Part shown: piece after piece, positions 57,701-64,000 of the stretch
How the letters are laid out: every line of letters starts with the position of its first letter
How positions within the stretch are numbered: the first letter of the stretch is position 1
DNA from: CAWEQO01 sp963811225
GTDB taxonomy: Bacteria; Chloroflexota; Anaerolineae; Anaerolineales; Anaerolineaceae
Direction of reading: 5' to 3'
Length of the DNA: 64,000 nt
Assembly (NCBI GenBank): GCA_963811225.1
Contig: CAWEQO010000007.1
Span: 186,001 to 250,000 of the forward strand
Made by a program: the position numbers and the translations under genes
Notes under the pieces: generated by a model
The model's database searches: none
Told to the model about the DNA's origin: nothing
The model's input: the letters and a program-made list of their open reading frames with translations, nothing else

Positions 57701-58255
57701 GTGCAGCACGGTCGCCACAGTCAGCAAGATCAGGGCGACATTATCCCCCCGGTCGAGGTAGCGCAGCACGCCGTAGATCATCATCACCATGAACAGCTCG
57801 ATGAGGCCCTCGTTGCGCGTATAGCGACCGTAAAACAGCAAATAGGGGGAGATTAAGAACAGGAAACCAGCGATCAAAGCGCCTACGCGGCCCAGGTAAC
57901 GCCGGAAGCCAAACAAAACGAAGGCCACCGCCGCCACGCTGAACAGCGCGGCAGGCACTCGCGAGCTGAAATCGCTGTCGCCGAACAGGAAATACGAGAA
58001 GGCGATCAGGTGGAACTGGAGCGGGCCGTGCGTGATCGGGTCGACCTGATAGCCAGCGCCCTGATAGAGTGAATAGGACGGCACGACATGATTTACCTCA
58101 TCGTGGCTCATCACTCGAGCGCCGACATTGTAGAACCGACTGAACACCGCTGCTATTAAGATCAGGGTGACCAGAATTTTTTCGACATCCCAGCGCGCGA
58201 AAAACGTAAGTGGCGCGTCCAGCCAGGAAGAAGTTGTAGATTGCTCTGAAACCAT
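54770..58255 (-). CDS. Agl23-type (TIGR03663) membrane protein fused to an NHL-repeat beta-propeller
   Basis: 1161 residues. The N-terminal part (about 20-700) is a multi-spanning GT-C-like protein with SHDEVNHVVPSYSLY after the first helix, an acidic loop motif like that of oligosaccharyl and mannosyl transferases, and about 13 helices; this matches the TIGR03663 (flippase activity-associated Agl23) family. A soluble region follows (about 700-860). The C-terminus (about 870-1160) has about six NHL repeats such as PWGVAVGPDGSVYVADTWNH. Probably acts in surface glycan or lipid-linked sugar handling, with the propeller outside the cell. Confidence 0.82.
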   Translation of the reverse strand: MVSEQSTTSSWLDAPLTFFARWDVEKILVTLILIAAVFSRFYNVGARVMSHDEVNHVVPSYSLYQGAGYQVDPITHGPLQFHLIAFSYFLFGDSDFSSRVPAALFSVAAVAFVLFGFRRYLGRVGALIAGFLFLISPYLLFYGRYTRNEGLIELFMVMMIYGVLRYLDRGDNVALILLTVATVLHFTSKETAYIYTGLMLLFLGILFAWNAARMHWRNRSARDWFTISISAAVLLFISALGLAIWKASLNVTPPGTEAAQPAPPISGALQVGEIALFLLAVAFAGYAIFSLLRNQGFKRIRTLRSFDLLMLLGTLILPLLTAFPIKMLGWDPLDYTSTVGIIRTAVMALILFAVSAGIGLWWSPKRWLINAAIFWGIFIVFYTTFFTNGGGFAVGLVGSLGYWLSQQQVERGSQPLYYYALLQVPVYEYLSALGTLVALYFGARFNRFATVPGIPPAAPQPVSEEVEDVPSDGPVEVFEADIDGDLPVDEEPVEVPAGPQRVPTLALLLFWSVLSLIAYSFAGERMPWLTVHIALPLALSAGWGLGFLVDRIEWKNLSVQKGVIVALLLLPVFIASAIAFLGVWLGDRPPFAGSTVEQLQVTSTFLLAGLVMLASLAGIFWVLRNVQFRHTVGLFSLAGFSLLAVLTMRVAYTASFINYDNAKEFLVYAHAARGPKDVLAQVVEISQRTTGGKDIAVAYDNDALYPYWWYLRDYPNKVWYTDKPTRDLANDPVIIAGELTYSKLGPILKDNYIDFEYMRLWWPMQDYFNLFDSNDDGKFDLIRIQNAITNPEMRQAIFDIWLNRDYTKYAEVTGEKSLTLETWEPSSKMHFYVRKDIAAQIWDYGVAPTSGTVQEADPYMNNLVTIQPQVLIGQQDSAAQFQSPRDLAVASDGSAYVANSRNNRILHFSPNGDLLQTWGTYASIDPDPSSAPGGTMNEPWGVAVGPDGSVYVADTWNHRIQKFTADGQFMMMWGRFGQAETPEAFWGPRGVAVDNNGHVYVSDTGNKRIVVFDGNGSYITQVGGSGFDIGQFDEPVGVALDQQGNLYVADTWNQRVQVFQPNVDGTEFTPLKSWDVSAWSGQSLENKPYLDVAPNGDVIITDPNGYRMLMFDNDGTFLGGWDAYDGDQGALAMYAGVAVDANGNVWASDASNNRVLKFTLP

Positions 58256-58284
58256 ATCGCAGTTTACTCTCTAATTGCATATTC

Positions 58285-58338
58285 GTAACTGCTCAGGCAG
58301 TGGTAATGTGGAGAGAGTGCCGCTGCCTGAGCAGTTAC
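58285..58338. repeat. 16-bp inverted repeat in the leader of the Agl23-NHL gene
   Basis: GTAACTGCTCAGGCAG (58285-58300) and its complement (58323-58338) flank 22 bases, extended by three pairs including one T·G. It lies between the promoter at 58364-58392 and the ATG at 58255, so it would form a stable hairpin in the mRNA leader. It could be regulatory, or a terminator for the upstream gene. Confidence 0.6.
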
Positions 58339-58363
58339 CCAAATTCCTGATGATCAAGAACTC

Positions 58364-58392
58364 AATATACTTTATAGTACCCGATCTGACAA
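58364..58392 (-). promoter_or_regulatory. Promoter of the Agl23-NHL gene
   Basis: TTGTCA (58387-58392), 17 bases and TATATT (58364-58369) on the minus strand; start near 58357, leader about 100 bases. Confidence 0.65.
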
Positions 58393-58484
58393 GGTTTACT
58401 AGCTATACGCAATATCTGATCCGGGCACGTTTCTTACAGGCGGACTGCTAGGATGGGTGAAACCATTCTCCGCCCGTAAAGCAG

Positions 58485-59189
58485 CTACTGAACCTTGAAG
58501 GTGAAGTACACTTCGTAAACGAAAGCGCCTTGCTCGTTGACCAGCTTCCAGTTGCTCTTATATTTGCCGGCATCGAACGGCGCAAACACCATCGTGTAGA
58601 ACTCACCCACCTCACCCGGCTTGGTGACCTCATTCAACGGGATCACGGTCTCGCTCGATAAGGCTGTGTCGCTCAAGAAGACCAATTTATAATTCTTGGT
58701 CCAGGTGGTCGTTCCGGTATTCATGATCCGGAACACGAATGAGAAGTGTTCGCCCTTGCCAAACGTGCTCCCATCCGCCGGGATGTTGCCAACCCATACC
58801 CCATGGTCGCCGGCTTGCTGCGACATGGTGGTGGACGTTGCAAACACAGGCGCGGCCTGGGTGGCAGTAGGCACACCCGCTGCGGCAGTTGGATTCGTGT
58901 CCGACCCGGGCGCCGAGAGGGTCGGCAGGGTCTTCTGGGCGGTCGGCGCTTCGGTTGGCAGCTCCGGCGTTGCAGATGGCATCTCCGTGGCGGTTGGCTC
59001 CACCGTAGCGGTCGAGGTGGGCAGCATGGCCGCCGTGGCGCTTAACTGGGCCTGGACGGTCTGCGCCGCCTGAGTATAGATAGCGTTGGGGTCCTGGACG
59101 GCCTCAGGGGTCGTTGTGCTGCAAGCGGACAGTAGGATCAGCCCTACCAGGATTGCGAGAATTCCAGTGTGTTTCAGTTTACCCGACAT
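58485..59189 (-). CDS. Lipoprotein with NBR1-type Ig-like domain
   Basis: 234 residues from the ATG at 59189, which has AAGGAGG upstream. Signal peptide with lipobox LSAC (about Cys23), a long Thr/Ala/Pro-rich linker (about 45-125), then a domain (about 135-234) with FRIMNTGTTTWTKNYKLVFL and FYTMVFAPFDAGKYKSNWKL, the pattern of the NBR1 (next to BRCA1) Ig-like fold that is common in Chloroflexota surface proteins. Probably displayed outside the membrane. Ligand unknown. Confidence 0.85.
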   Translation of the reverse strand: MSGKLKHTGILAILVGLILLSACSTTTPEAVQDPNAIYTQAAQTVQAQLSATAAMLPTSTATVEPTATEMPSATPELPTEAPTAQKTLPTLSAPGSDTNPTAAAGVPTATQAAPVFATSTTMSQQAGDHGVWVGNIPADGSTFGKGEHFSFVFRIMNTGTTTWTKNYKLVFLSDTALSSETVIPLNEVTKPGEVGEFYTMVFAPFDAGKYKSNWKLVNEQGAFVYEVYFTFKVQ

Positions 59190-59224
59190 CAGGGTACCTC
59201 CTTCGAATGGCAATTGCGCGATCT

Positions 59225-59230
59225 AGTATA
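59225..59230 (-). promoter_or_regulatory. Extended -10 for the NBR1-domain lipoprotein
   Basis: TGATATACT on the minus strand (TG-N-TATACT), about 36 bases before the ATG. No clear -35. Confidence 0.45.
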
Positions 59231-59310
59231 TCAGACAGCGAGATTTTCGTATATGCTTCTTGAAAGCTCTCGCGCAGAAAGTCAACATCGTCGTGCGGTT
59301 GCCTTTTGGG

Positions 59311-59316
59311 TATAAT
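59311..59316 (+). promoter_or_regulatory. -10 box of the cinA-led operon
   Basis: A perfect TATAAT 32 bases before the TTG start at 59349; -35 weak. It would drive the four-gene unit 59349-62515. Confidence 0.5.
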
Positions 59317-59348
59317 CAGAGCCATAAACCGCCATCAAGGAGCCAGCT

Positions 59349-59909
59349 TTGCCGGATGATGATTTGGAAGTAACAGTAGGTCAATGGCTGCGCAAGCGAG
59401 ACCTGAAATTGGTTATGGCCGAATCCTGTACAGGGGGATTGATCGGCCACCGGGTGACGAATGTGCCCGGCTCATCGGAATACTATCTCGGAAGTGTGAC
59501 GGCATACGCCTATGAAGCCAAGGAACGGCTGCTAGGCGTGAGCCAGCACACCTTGCAGACCTTTGGCGCTGTCAGTCGCGAGACCGTGCTGGAGATGGCC
59601 CAGGGAGCCCGCAGGGCTTTGTCGGCCGATTTCCCAGTAGATAAGGTGGTCGGTCTGGCTGTAAGCGGGATCGCCGGTCCCGGCGGCGGCATGCCGAACA
59701 AACCGGTCGGTCTGGTGTGGTTCAGCTTGAGCGCGCCGGACGGCGCCTGGGCCTGGCAGCATCAGTTTCAGGGCAGTCGCCTGGAGGTCAAAGAGCAAAC
59801 CGCCCAGATGGCCCTGCGGAAGCTGTTGGAGTACCTGCAAGGCAGCCCTCCGCAAGATGCGCCAGAGCCAGACGCCCCAGCCGACGAGTCAAAAGGAACG
59901 ATTTTATGA
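59349..59909 (+). CDS. CinA C-terminal-type nicotinamide-nucleotide amidohydrolase (PncC family)
   Basis: 186 residues from a TTG start with GGAG upstream. MAESCTGGLIGHRVTNVPGS contains the Ser/Thr active-site region, followed by GAVSRETVLEMAQGAR and SGIAGPGGGMPNKPVG, all diagnostic of the stand-alone CinA domain that deamidates NMN to NaMN. A Pro/Asp-rich tail follows. Its TGA overlaps the next gene by four bases (ATGA). Confidence 0.9.
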   Translation: MPDDDLEVTVGQWLRKRDLKLVMAESCTGGLIGHRVTNVPGSSEYYLGSVTAYAYEAKERLLGVSQHTLQTFGAVSRETVLEMAQGARRALSADFPVDKVVGLAVSGIAGPGGGMPNKPVGLVWFSLSAPDGAWAWQHQFQGSRLEVKEQTAQMALRKLLEYLQGSPPQDAPEPDAPADESKGTIL

Positions 59910-61150
59910 TTCAAGCGCTGATCCTTACTGCCGATGCAGGCTTTGGCCACCGCAGCGCGGCCATTGCCGTCGAATCGGCGCTGCGAGACCAGTATGCGAA
60001 CCAGTGTCAGGTTTCAGTTTATAACCCGTTAGACGATAAACGCACACCTTTTTTTATTCGTGACAGCCAGGCCGATTACGATCTGATCATTAAACACGCG
60101 CCAGAACTGTTCAAGCTCGGCTACGACGTGAGCGACACAACCGTTACGAGCGCCCTGGTCGATCGGGCGCTGACCCTCTTGCTGTATGAGGCGATGCAGA
60201 ACGCCATCAAAACTTTTCAGCCGGATGTCGTTCTCACGACCTATCCCCTCTTCCAGGCCCCATTCCTTTCGGTTTGCACCGTGCGCGGCTACAACATTCC
60301 ACTGGTGACCGTGATCACCGATCTGGTCACCATTCACCGCTCGTGGTTCAACAACCACGCCGATGCAGTGCTCGTCCCAACCGAGGAAGGGCTTCAGTTG
60401 GCGGCGCAGTATGGCATCCCCCCGGGGCAAGTCCACCTGACCGGCATTCCCGTGCATCCCGACATCGCCCGCGAGAGTCGCGACAAGCACACCCTGCGCA
60501 AGCTGCTCGGCTGGGAAACCAACCTGCCGACCTTCCTGGCGGTAGGCAGTAAGCGCGTGGAGCATCTGCTCGATACGCTCAAAGTGTTCAACCACTTCGG
60601 CGCCCCGATGCAGCTGGCAGTGATCGCCGGAAAGAATGAGAAGCTCTACCAGGCTCTCCAGCAGATCGAGTGGCAGGTGCCGGTGCGCCTCTACGACTAC
60701 GTCGACAATATGCCGAACTCTTTAAGCGCCACCGACGCGGTCATCTGCAAAGCCGGCGGGCTGATCGTGACTAAGTCGTTGGCAGCCGGAAAGCCTTTGA
60801 TGATTGTGGACGTGTTGCCAGGGCAGGAGGTCGGGAATGCCGAGTACGTGGTCAAGCGTGGTGCGGGGGACGTGGTCACCGGGCCGCACGAGGTTAATGA
60901 GGTCCTCGCCGGCTGGATGCGCCATGACGGCCGGCTGCTGAAAGAGCGCGCCCGGCTCGCCCAGGACATCGGCAAACCCTACGCCGCTTACGATGTGGCC
61001 CGGATTGTCATGGAAGTCGCCGAAAGAGGCTCACTGCGCAAGGGTCGCGAAGAGGACCGCTACCGCATGCGTCTGATCGAGCTCTTGGAGAATAACAAGA
61101 TTCGCTGGCAAACCAGCCTGGTAAGGATGGGGAAAAATGAACGAGACTGA
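59906..61150 (+). CDS. MGDG-synthase/UgtP-like glycosyltransferase (GT28)
   Basis: 414 residues from the ATG at 59906, which overlaps the cinA stop and has AAGGAA upstream. N-terminal ILTADAGFGHRSAAIAVESA is the acceptor-domain signature of the MGDG synthase family, followed by DVVLTTYPLFQAP and VTDLVTIHRSWF. The C-terminal GT-B half has VICKAGGLIVTKSLAAGKP and LPGQEVGNAEYVVKRGAG, the nucleotide-sugar binding region. Likely transfers a sugar to diacylglycerol, making a membrane glycolipid. Confidence 0.85.
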   Translation: MIQALILTADAGFGHRSAAIAVESALRDQYANQCQVSVYNPLDDKRTPFFIRDSQADYDLIIKHAPELFKLGYDVSDTTVTSALVDRALTLLLYEAMQNAIKTFQPDVVLTTYPLFQAPFLSVCTVRGYNIPLVTVITDLVTIHRSWFNNHADAVLVPTEEGLQLAAQYGIPPGQVHLTGIPVHPDIARESRDKHTLRKLLGWETNLPTFLAVGSKRVEHLLDTLKVFNHFGAPMQLAVIAGKNEKLYQALQQIEWQVPVRLYDYVDNMPNSLSATDAVICKAGGLIVTKSLAAGKPLMIVDVLPGQEVGNAEYVVKRGAGDVVTGPHEVNEVLAGWMRHDGRLLKERARLAQDIGKPYAAYDVARIVMEVAERGSLRKGREEDRYRMRLIELLENNKIRWQTSLVRMGKNERD

Positions 61151-61841
61151 GCAAACCGGGCCAACCTTGGTGCTGATTTCTGCCGGGAGTGAATGGCGCT
61201 CTGTATTAAGCCAGTTCTCCGGCGTCGAGCAGAAGACCTCCCCTTACGGCAAATGGTTTGAAACGGAAATAGAGGGGAGGCCGGTCGTCTTTTTACATGG
61301 CGGTTGGGGCAAGATTTCCGCAGCCGCCTCCACCCAGTATGCGATCTCGCACTGGCGCCCACAGGTGCTGATCAACTTGGGCACGTGCGGCGGGCTGCAG
61401 GGCAAGATCGAGAAAGGTGAGATCCTCTTGGTGGAAGAGACCCTGGTCTACGACATCTTCGAGCAGATGGGTGATTCGGAAGCCGCCGCCGCCATGTACC
61501 GCACTCACCTGGACCTGTCCTGGCTGTGCGAGCCCTATCCCTCGCCGGTGCGCCGCGGCCACATGGTCTCCGCCGATCGCGACATCATCCCCTCGGACGT
61601 GACCATGCTGAAGGAGCGTTATCATGCCGTGGCCGCGGACTGGGAGAGCGGCGCAATCGCCTGGGTCGCCAGCCGTAACGGAGCGCGCTGCCTGATCCTG
61701 CGCGGCGTGACCGACCTGGTCAGCGAGGCGGGCGGCGAGGTGTACGGCCTGATCGAGGTGTTCCACGAAGAAGCTCAAAAGATTATGACCCGCCTGGTGG
61801 AAGAGCTGCCGGGCTGGTTGAAATGTGCAGGAGTGCGTTGA
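61137..61841 (+). CDS. Purine-nucleoside phosphorylase/MTA-SAH nucleosidase superfamily protein
   Basis: 234 residues. LVLISAGSEWRSVLSQF at the N-terminus, GWGKISAAASTQYAI, LINLGTCGGLQGKIEKGEIL, a DWESGAIAWVA motif (family: ExEGAA) and RGVTDLVSEAGGE follow the phosphorylase superfamily order. It resembles MTA/SAH nucleosidase, but the exact substrate is not clear. It overlaps the glycosyltransferase gene by 14 bases. Confidence 0.8.
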   Translation: MNETEQTGPTLVLISAGSEWRSVLSQFSGVEQKTSPYGKWFETEIEGRPVVFLHGGWGKISAAASTQYAISHWRPQVLINLGTCGGLQGKIEKGEILLVEETLVYDIFEQMGDSEAAAAMYRTHLDLSWLCEPYPSPVRRGHMVSADRDIIPSDVTMLKERYHAVAADWESGAIAWVASRNGARCLILRGVTDLVSEAGGEVYGLIEVFHEEAQKIMTRLVEELPGWLKCAGVR

Positions 61842-62515
61842 TGTTGACTCCCACCGAACGCTGGAAGTCGTTGTACCCGCATGCCGCCGCAGGCGCGCTG
61901 GTGGTACAGGCCCCGGACAATCCAACCAACAACCCGGCCCTGGCGCAGGTGCGGCAAGACGTGGCCGACGGGCTGCGCCGGCGCTTTTCCGGCTGCAGCC
62001 GTACAGACCTGACCGCCCTGCCGGTCATCCAGGCCTACAACACCTACTACAAGCGATTCAACAAGACCTATCACATGCTGCTGCAGCTAGAATCGGTGGC
62101 CTTCAAGGGCAAAAGCATCCCCGGCGCCTCGGCGCTGGTGGAGGCCATGTTCGCCGCCGAGTTGAAGAACCTGCTGCTGACCGCCGGTCACGACCTGGAC
62201 GCGCTGCAAGGCCGGCTGCGCCTGGATGCAGCCGAAGGCGGCGAGCCGTATGAGGGGATTAACGGCCGCCAGCAGGCGCTGAAGCCGGCGGACATGTTCA
62301 TAAGCGATGAGGCCGGCATCATCTCCAGCATCCTCTACGGCCCCGACCGCCGCACCATGATCACTGGGCGAACCCGCCGGGCGCTGTACACCGTCTACGC
62401 CCCCGACGGCATCCCCGACGCGGACATTCGCCGCCACCTGGAAGACATCTCGGGCATGATCCGGCTGGCCATGCCCGAGGTAACTGTCCTATCTTTCGAT
62501 CTCATAAGATCATAA
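61841..62515 (+). CDS. B3/B4 tRNA-binding domain protein
   Basis: 224 residues from the ATG at 61841, whose first base is the last base of the previous stop codon (TGATG). Residues about 60-215 match the B3/B4 domain of the phenylalanyl-tRNA synthetase beta chain: AYNTYYKRFNKTYHMLLQLE, then GKSIPGASALVEAMFAAELK, and SILYGPDRRTMITGRTRRAL. Stand-alone members are thought to edit or bind tRNA or amino acids; the role here is unknown. Confidence 0.82.
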   Translation: MLTPTERWKSLYPHAAAGALVVQAPDNPTNNPALAQVRQDVADGLRRRFSGCSRTDLTALPVIQAYNTYYKRFNKTYHMLLQLESVAFKGKSIPGASALVEAMFAAELKNLLLTAGHDLDALQGRLRLDAAEGGEPYEGINGRQQALKPADMFISDEAGIISSILYGPDRRTMITGRTRRALYTVYAPDGIPDADIRRHLEDISGMIRLAMPEVTVLSFDLIRS

Positions 62516-62520
62516 AACAG

Positions 62521-62584
62521 AGCCCAGCGAATAGAGAAAGAGAGCAGTTCGATCGGACTACTCTCTTTCTCTATTCGCTGGGCT
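62521..62584. terminator. Bidirectional terminator with 24-bp perfect arms
   Basis: Arms 62521-62544 and 62561-62584 match perfectly; the inner 8 bases pair except for one wobble and one mismatch. It lies between the convergent stops at 62515 and 62611. The left arm is purine-rich (GAATAGAGAAAGAGAG). Confidence 0.83.
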
Positions 62585-62610
62585 GTTTGTAGCTGCTCAG
62601 CCCCCTTTTT

Positions 62611-64000
62611 TTACTTCACCGCTGCCGTCCCGAGTCTTGCCCGCTCCGCCTCCACAATCGACACGTCCAGCTTCTTGAACAGCGGCTCAGGCTTCTGCAG
62701 TTTGCGACCCGGTTCCAACTGGCTCGGCTCCCACTTGCCGGTAGCCCCATCGGGATAATAGCGCAGCACGGTATGCTCGCCGAGGTCGTCTGCGTGCGTT
62801 TCCAGTCCCTGCTTGCCGAACAGCGGCTCGGTGTAACCGAAGAAGATATGCAGTCGCTGGCTGGTGAACGGCAGGAACGGGGCCAGCATCACCTTGAGCG
62901 AGTCAATCGCCTTCAAGGCAGTGTACACCGAGCGGGCCGCGGCGGCCTTATCGGTCTTGATTGCAATCCATGGAGCGGCATGGTCCAGGTAGCGGTTGAC
63001 CTCGGTCGCCAGGCGCATGGCCTCTCCGAGCGCCGCCCGCAGGTGCACCGCATCCAGCTCGCGCCCGACGGTCTCGAAGCCGCCTTCCACCATCGCCAGC
63101 AGGGCTGCATCCGGGTCGGTAAGCTCTCCGGGGTCCGGTACCAGGCCGTCCCAGTTCTTATAGGTAAAAGCCAGCACCCGATTCGCCAGGTTGCCCCAGG
63201 TCGCCACCAGTTCGTCGTTGTTGCGGCGCAGGAAGTCTTCCCAGTCCCAATCGGTATCCTTGCTCTCTGGCATGTTGACCGTCAGGTAATAGCGCAGCGG
63301 ATCGGGGTCGTAACGCTCCAGGAAATCTCGGCCCCACACGCCCCAGTTGCGACTGCCGGAGATCTTCTTGCCCTCCATGTTCATGAATTCGTTGGCCGGC
63401 ACGTCGTACGGTAGCATCATCCGCTCGGGCGGCAGGCTGTTCATCAGCTCGTCGAAACGGGCGCCGACGCCGATCAGCTCGGCCGGCCAGATGATGGCGT
63501 GGAAGGGGATGTTGTCCTTGCCGATGAAGTAGTAGCTGCGGGAGGCGAGGTCGTGCCACCACTTGCGCCACGCCTCGGGATCGTCCTGGATCTTACCCCA
63601 CTCAACGCTGGCCGACAGGTAGCCAATCACCGCCTCGAACCACACATACAGCACTTTGTCCTCCCAGCCCTCCAACGGCACCGGGATGCCCCAATCCATG
63701 TCACGCGTGATAGGGCGGCCGCGCAGCCCCTCACCCTCGATCTGCGCCAATGAAGGCCGCAGCACATTCGAGCGCCAGTACTCCATGCGCTCGCGCAGGA
63801 ATTCGGCCACCTCGGGCTGCAGCTTACTCAGGTCGAGGTAGAAATGCTCGGTCTCACGCAGCTCGGGCGTAGAATTGTCGATCTTGGAACGCGGCTCAAC
63901 CAGTTTGGCCGGGTCGAGTAGGTTGCCGCAGTTGTCGCACTGGTCGCTGCGGGCGTTGGGGAACCCGCAGATGTAGCAGGTGCCCTCCACGTAGCGGTCG
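62611..64000 (-). CDS. metG: Methionyl-tRNA synthetase, partial (N-terminus beyond right edge)
   Basis: The frame is open to the window end, reading DRYVEGTCYICGFPNARSDQ at the edge, the zinc-knuckle insert of the catalytic domain (four Cys in CYICG and CDNCG). The HIGH motif and first ~110-140 residues are outside. Seen: ITRDMDWGIPVPLEGWEDKV, KDNIPFHAIIWPAEL, the KMSKS-loop as KKISGSRNWGVWGRDFLE, and the anticodon-binding helices. No C-terminal tRNA-binding (Trbp111-like) domain is present. The KISGS form of the KMSKS loop is a known variant. Confidence 0.92.
   Translation of the reverse strand, partial: DRYVEGTCYICGFPNARSDQCDNCGNLLDPAKLVEPRSKIDNSTPELRETEHFYLDLSKLQPEVAEFLRERMEYWRSNVLRPSLAQIEGEGLRGRPITRDMDWGIPVPLEGWEDKVLYVWFEAVIGYLSASVEWGKIQDDPEAWRKWWHDLASRSYYFIGKDNIPFHAIIWPAELIGVGARFDELMNSLPPERMMLPYDVPANEFMNMEGKKISGSRNWGVWGRDFLERYDPDPLRYYLTVNMPESKDTDWDWEDFLRRNNDELVATWGNLANRVLAFTYKNWDGLVPDPGELTDPDAALLAMVEGGFETVGRELDAVHLRAALGEAMRLATEVNRYLDHAAPWIAIKTDKAAAARSVYTALKAIDSLKVMLAPFLPFTSQRLHIFFGYTEPLFGKQGLETHADDLGEHTVLRYYPDGATGKWEPSQLEPGRKLQKPEPLFKKLDVSIVEAERARLGTAAVK

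Overview
The window looks like chromosomal DNA from a member of the Chloroflexota, most likely class Anaerolineae. This is inferred, not proven. The pointers are a GC-rich single-copy housekeeping region, lipoproteins with proline/threonine-rich linkers and an NBR1-type Ig-like domain, an Agl23-type membrane enzyme fused to NHL repeats, a DUF4097/SHOCT envelope protein and a large insertion in RpoB. No phage, insertion sequence, CRISPR array, rRNA or tRNA gene was recognised.

Layout. 1-3.4 kb: the start of a nuo operon (nuoA, cut by the left edge) and an envelope gene cluster, all on the minus strand. 3.8-5.7 kb: tryptophanase and a small lipoprotein on the plus strand. 5.8-7.3 kb: a YabN-like methylase/MazG pyrophosphohydrolase. 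7.4-29 kb: one long minus-strand run of translation and transcription genes. In transcription order it is rpsL-rpsG-fusA-tuf-rpsJ, then rplC-rplD-rplW-rplB-rpsS-rplV-rpsC-rplP-rpmC-rpsQ-rplN-rplX-rplE-rpsN-rpsH-rplF-rplR-rpsE-rpmD-rplO-secY-adk-map-rpmJ-rpsM-rpsK-rpsD-rpoA-rplQ-truA-rplM-rpsI. 29-33 kb: rpoB with its own promoter and no rpoC beside it. 33-64 kb: short mixed-strand units. These are a phosphoesterase and a HAD phosphatase; a DUF47/Pit phosphate transport pair; an M23 endopeptidase, a cupredoxin-like lipoprotein and a lytic transglycosylase; Gmd with a tyrosine phosphatase; a beta-lactamase-fold protein; a HAD-HD fusion with two GNAT enzymes and a resolvase-like protein that lacks the catalytic serine; rsmG, recF and def; a cNMP/PH membrane protein; clpC; a YvlD-like protein; the Agl23-NHL protein; CinA, a diacylglycerol glycosyltransferase-like protein, a nucleosidase and a B3/4 protein; and metG, cut by the right edge.

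Two patterns stand out. First, five essential or core genes (rplQ, rplN, rpsJ, rpoB, clpC) carry a single-base frame break, and in all five the break falls on the hexamer GAACTC or its complement GAGTTC. In four, removing one base restores both the family consensus and a GACTC/GAGTC site; in clpC, adding one base does so. This suggests a systematic consensus error at a modified GACTC motif, or, less likely, a recoding signal. Second, all seven convergent gene junctions in the window are filled by a long inverted repeat. Four have perfect arms of 33-50 bp, and one is a 101-bp palindrome running from stop codon to stop codon. Most same-strand junctions have only short hairpins or none. The arms are purine-rich on one side and pyrimidine-rich on the other, which suits bidirectional termination, but their perfection calls for explanation.

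Promoters resembling the sigma-70 consensus are visible before rpoB, the str operon, gmd, the envelope cluster, the phosphate pair and others. Two genes (rsmG and a GNAT gene) appear to be transcribed with almost no 5' leader.
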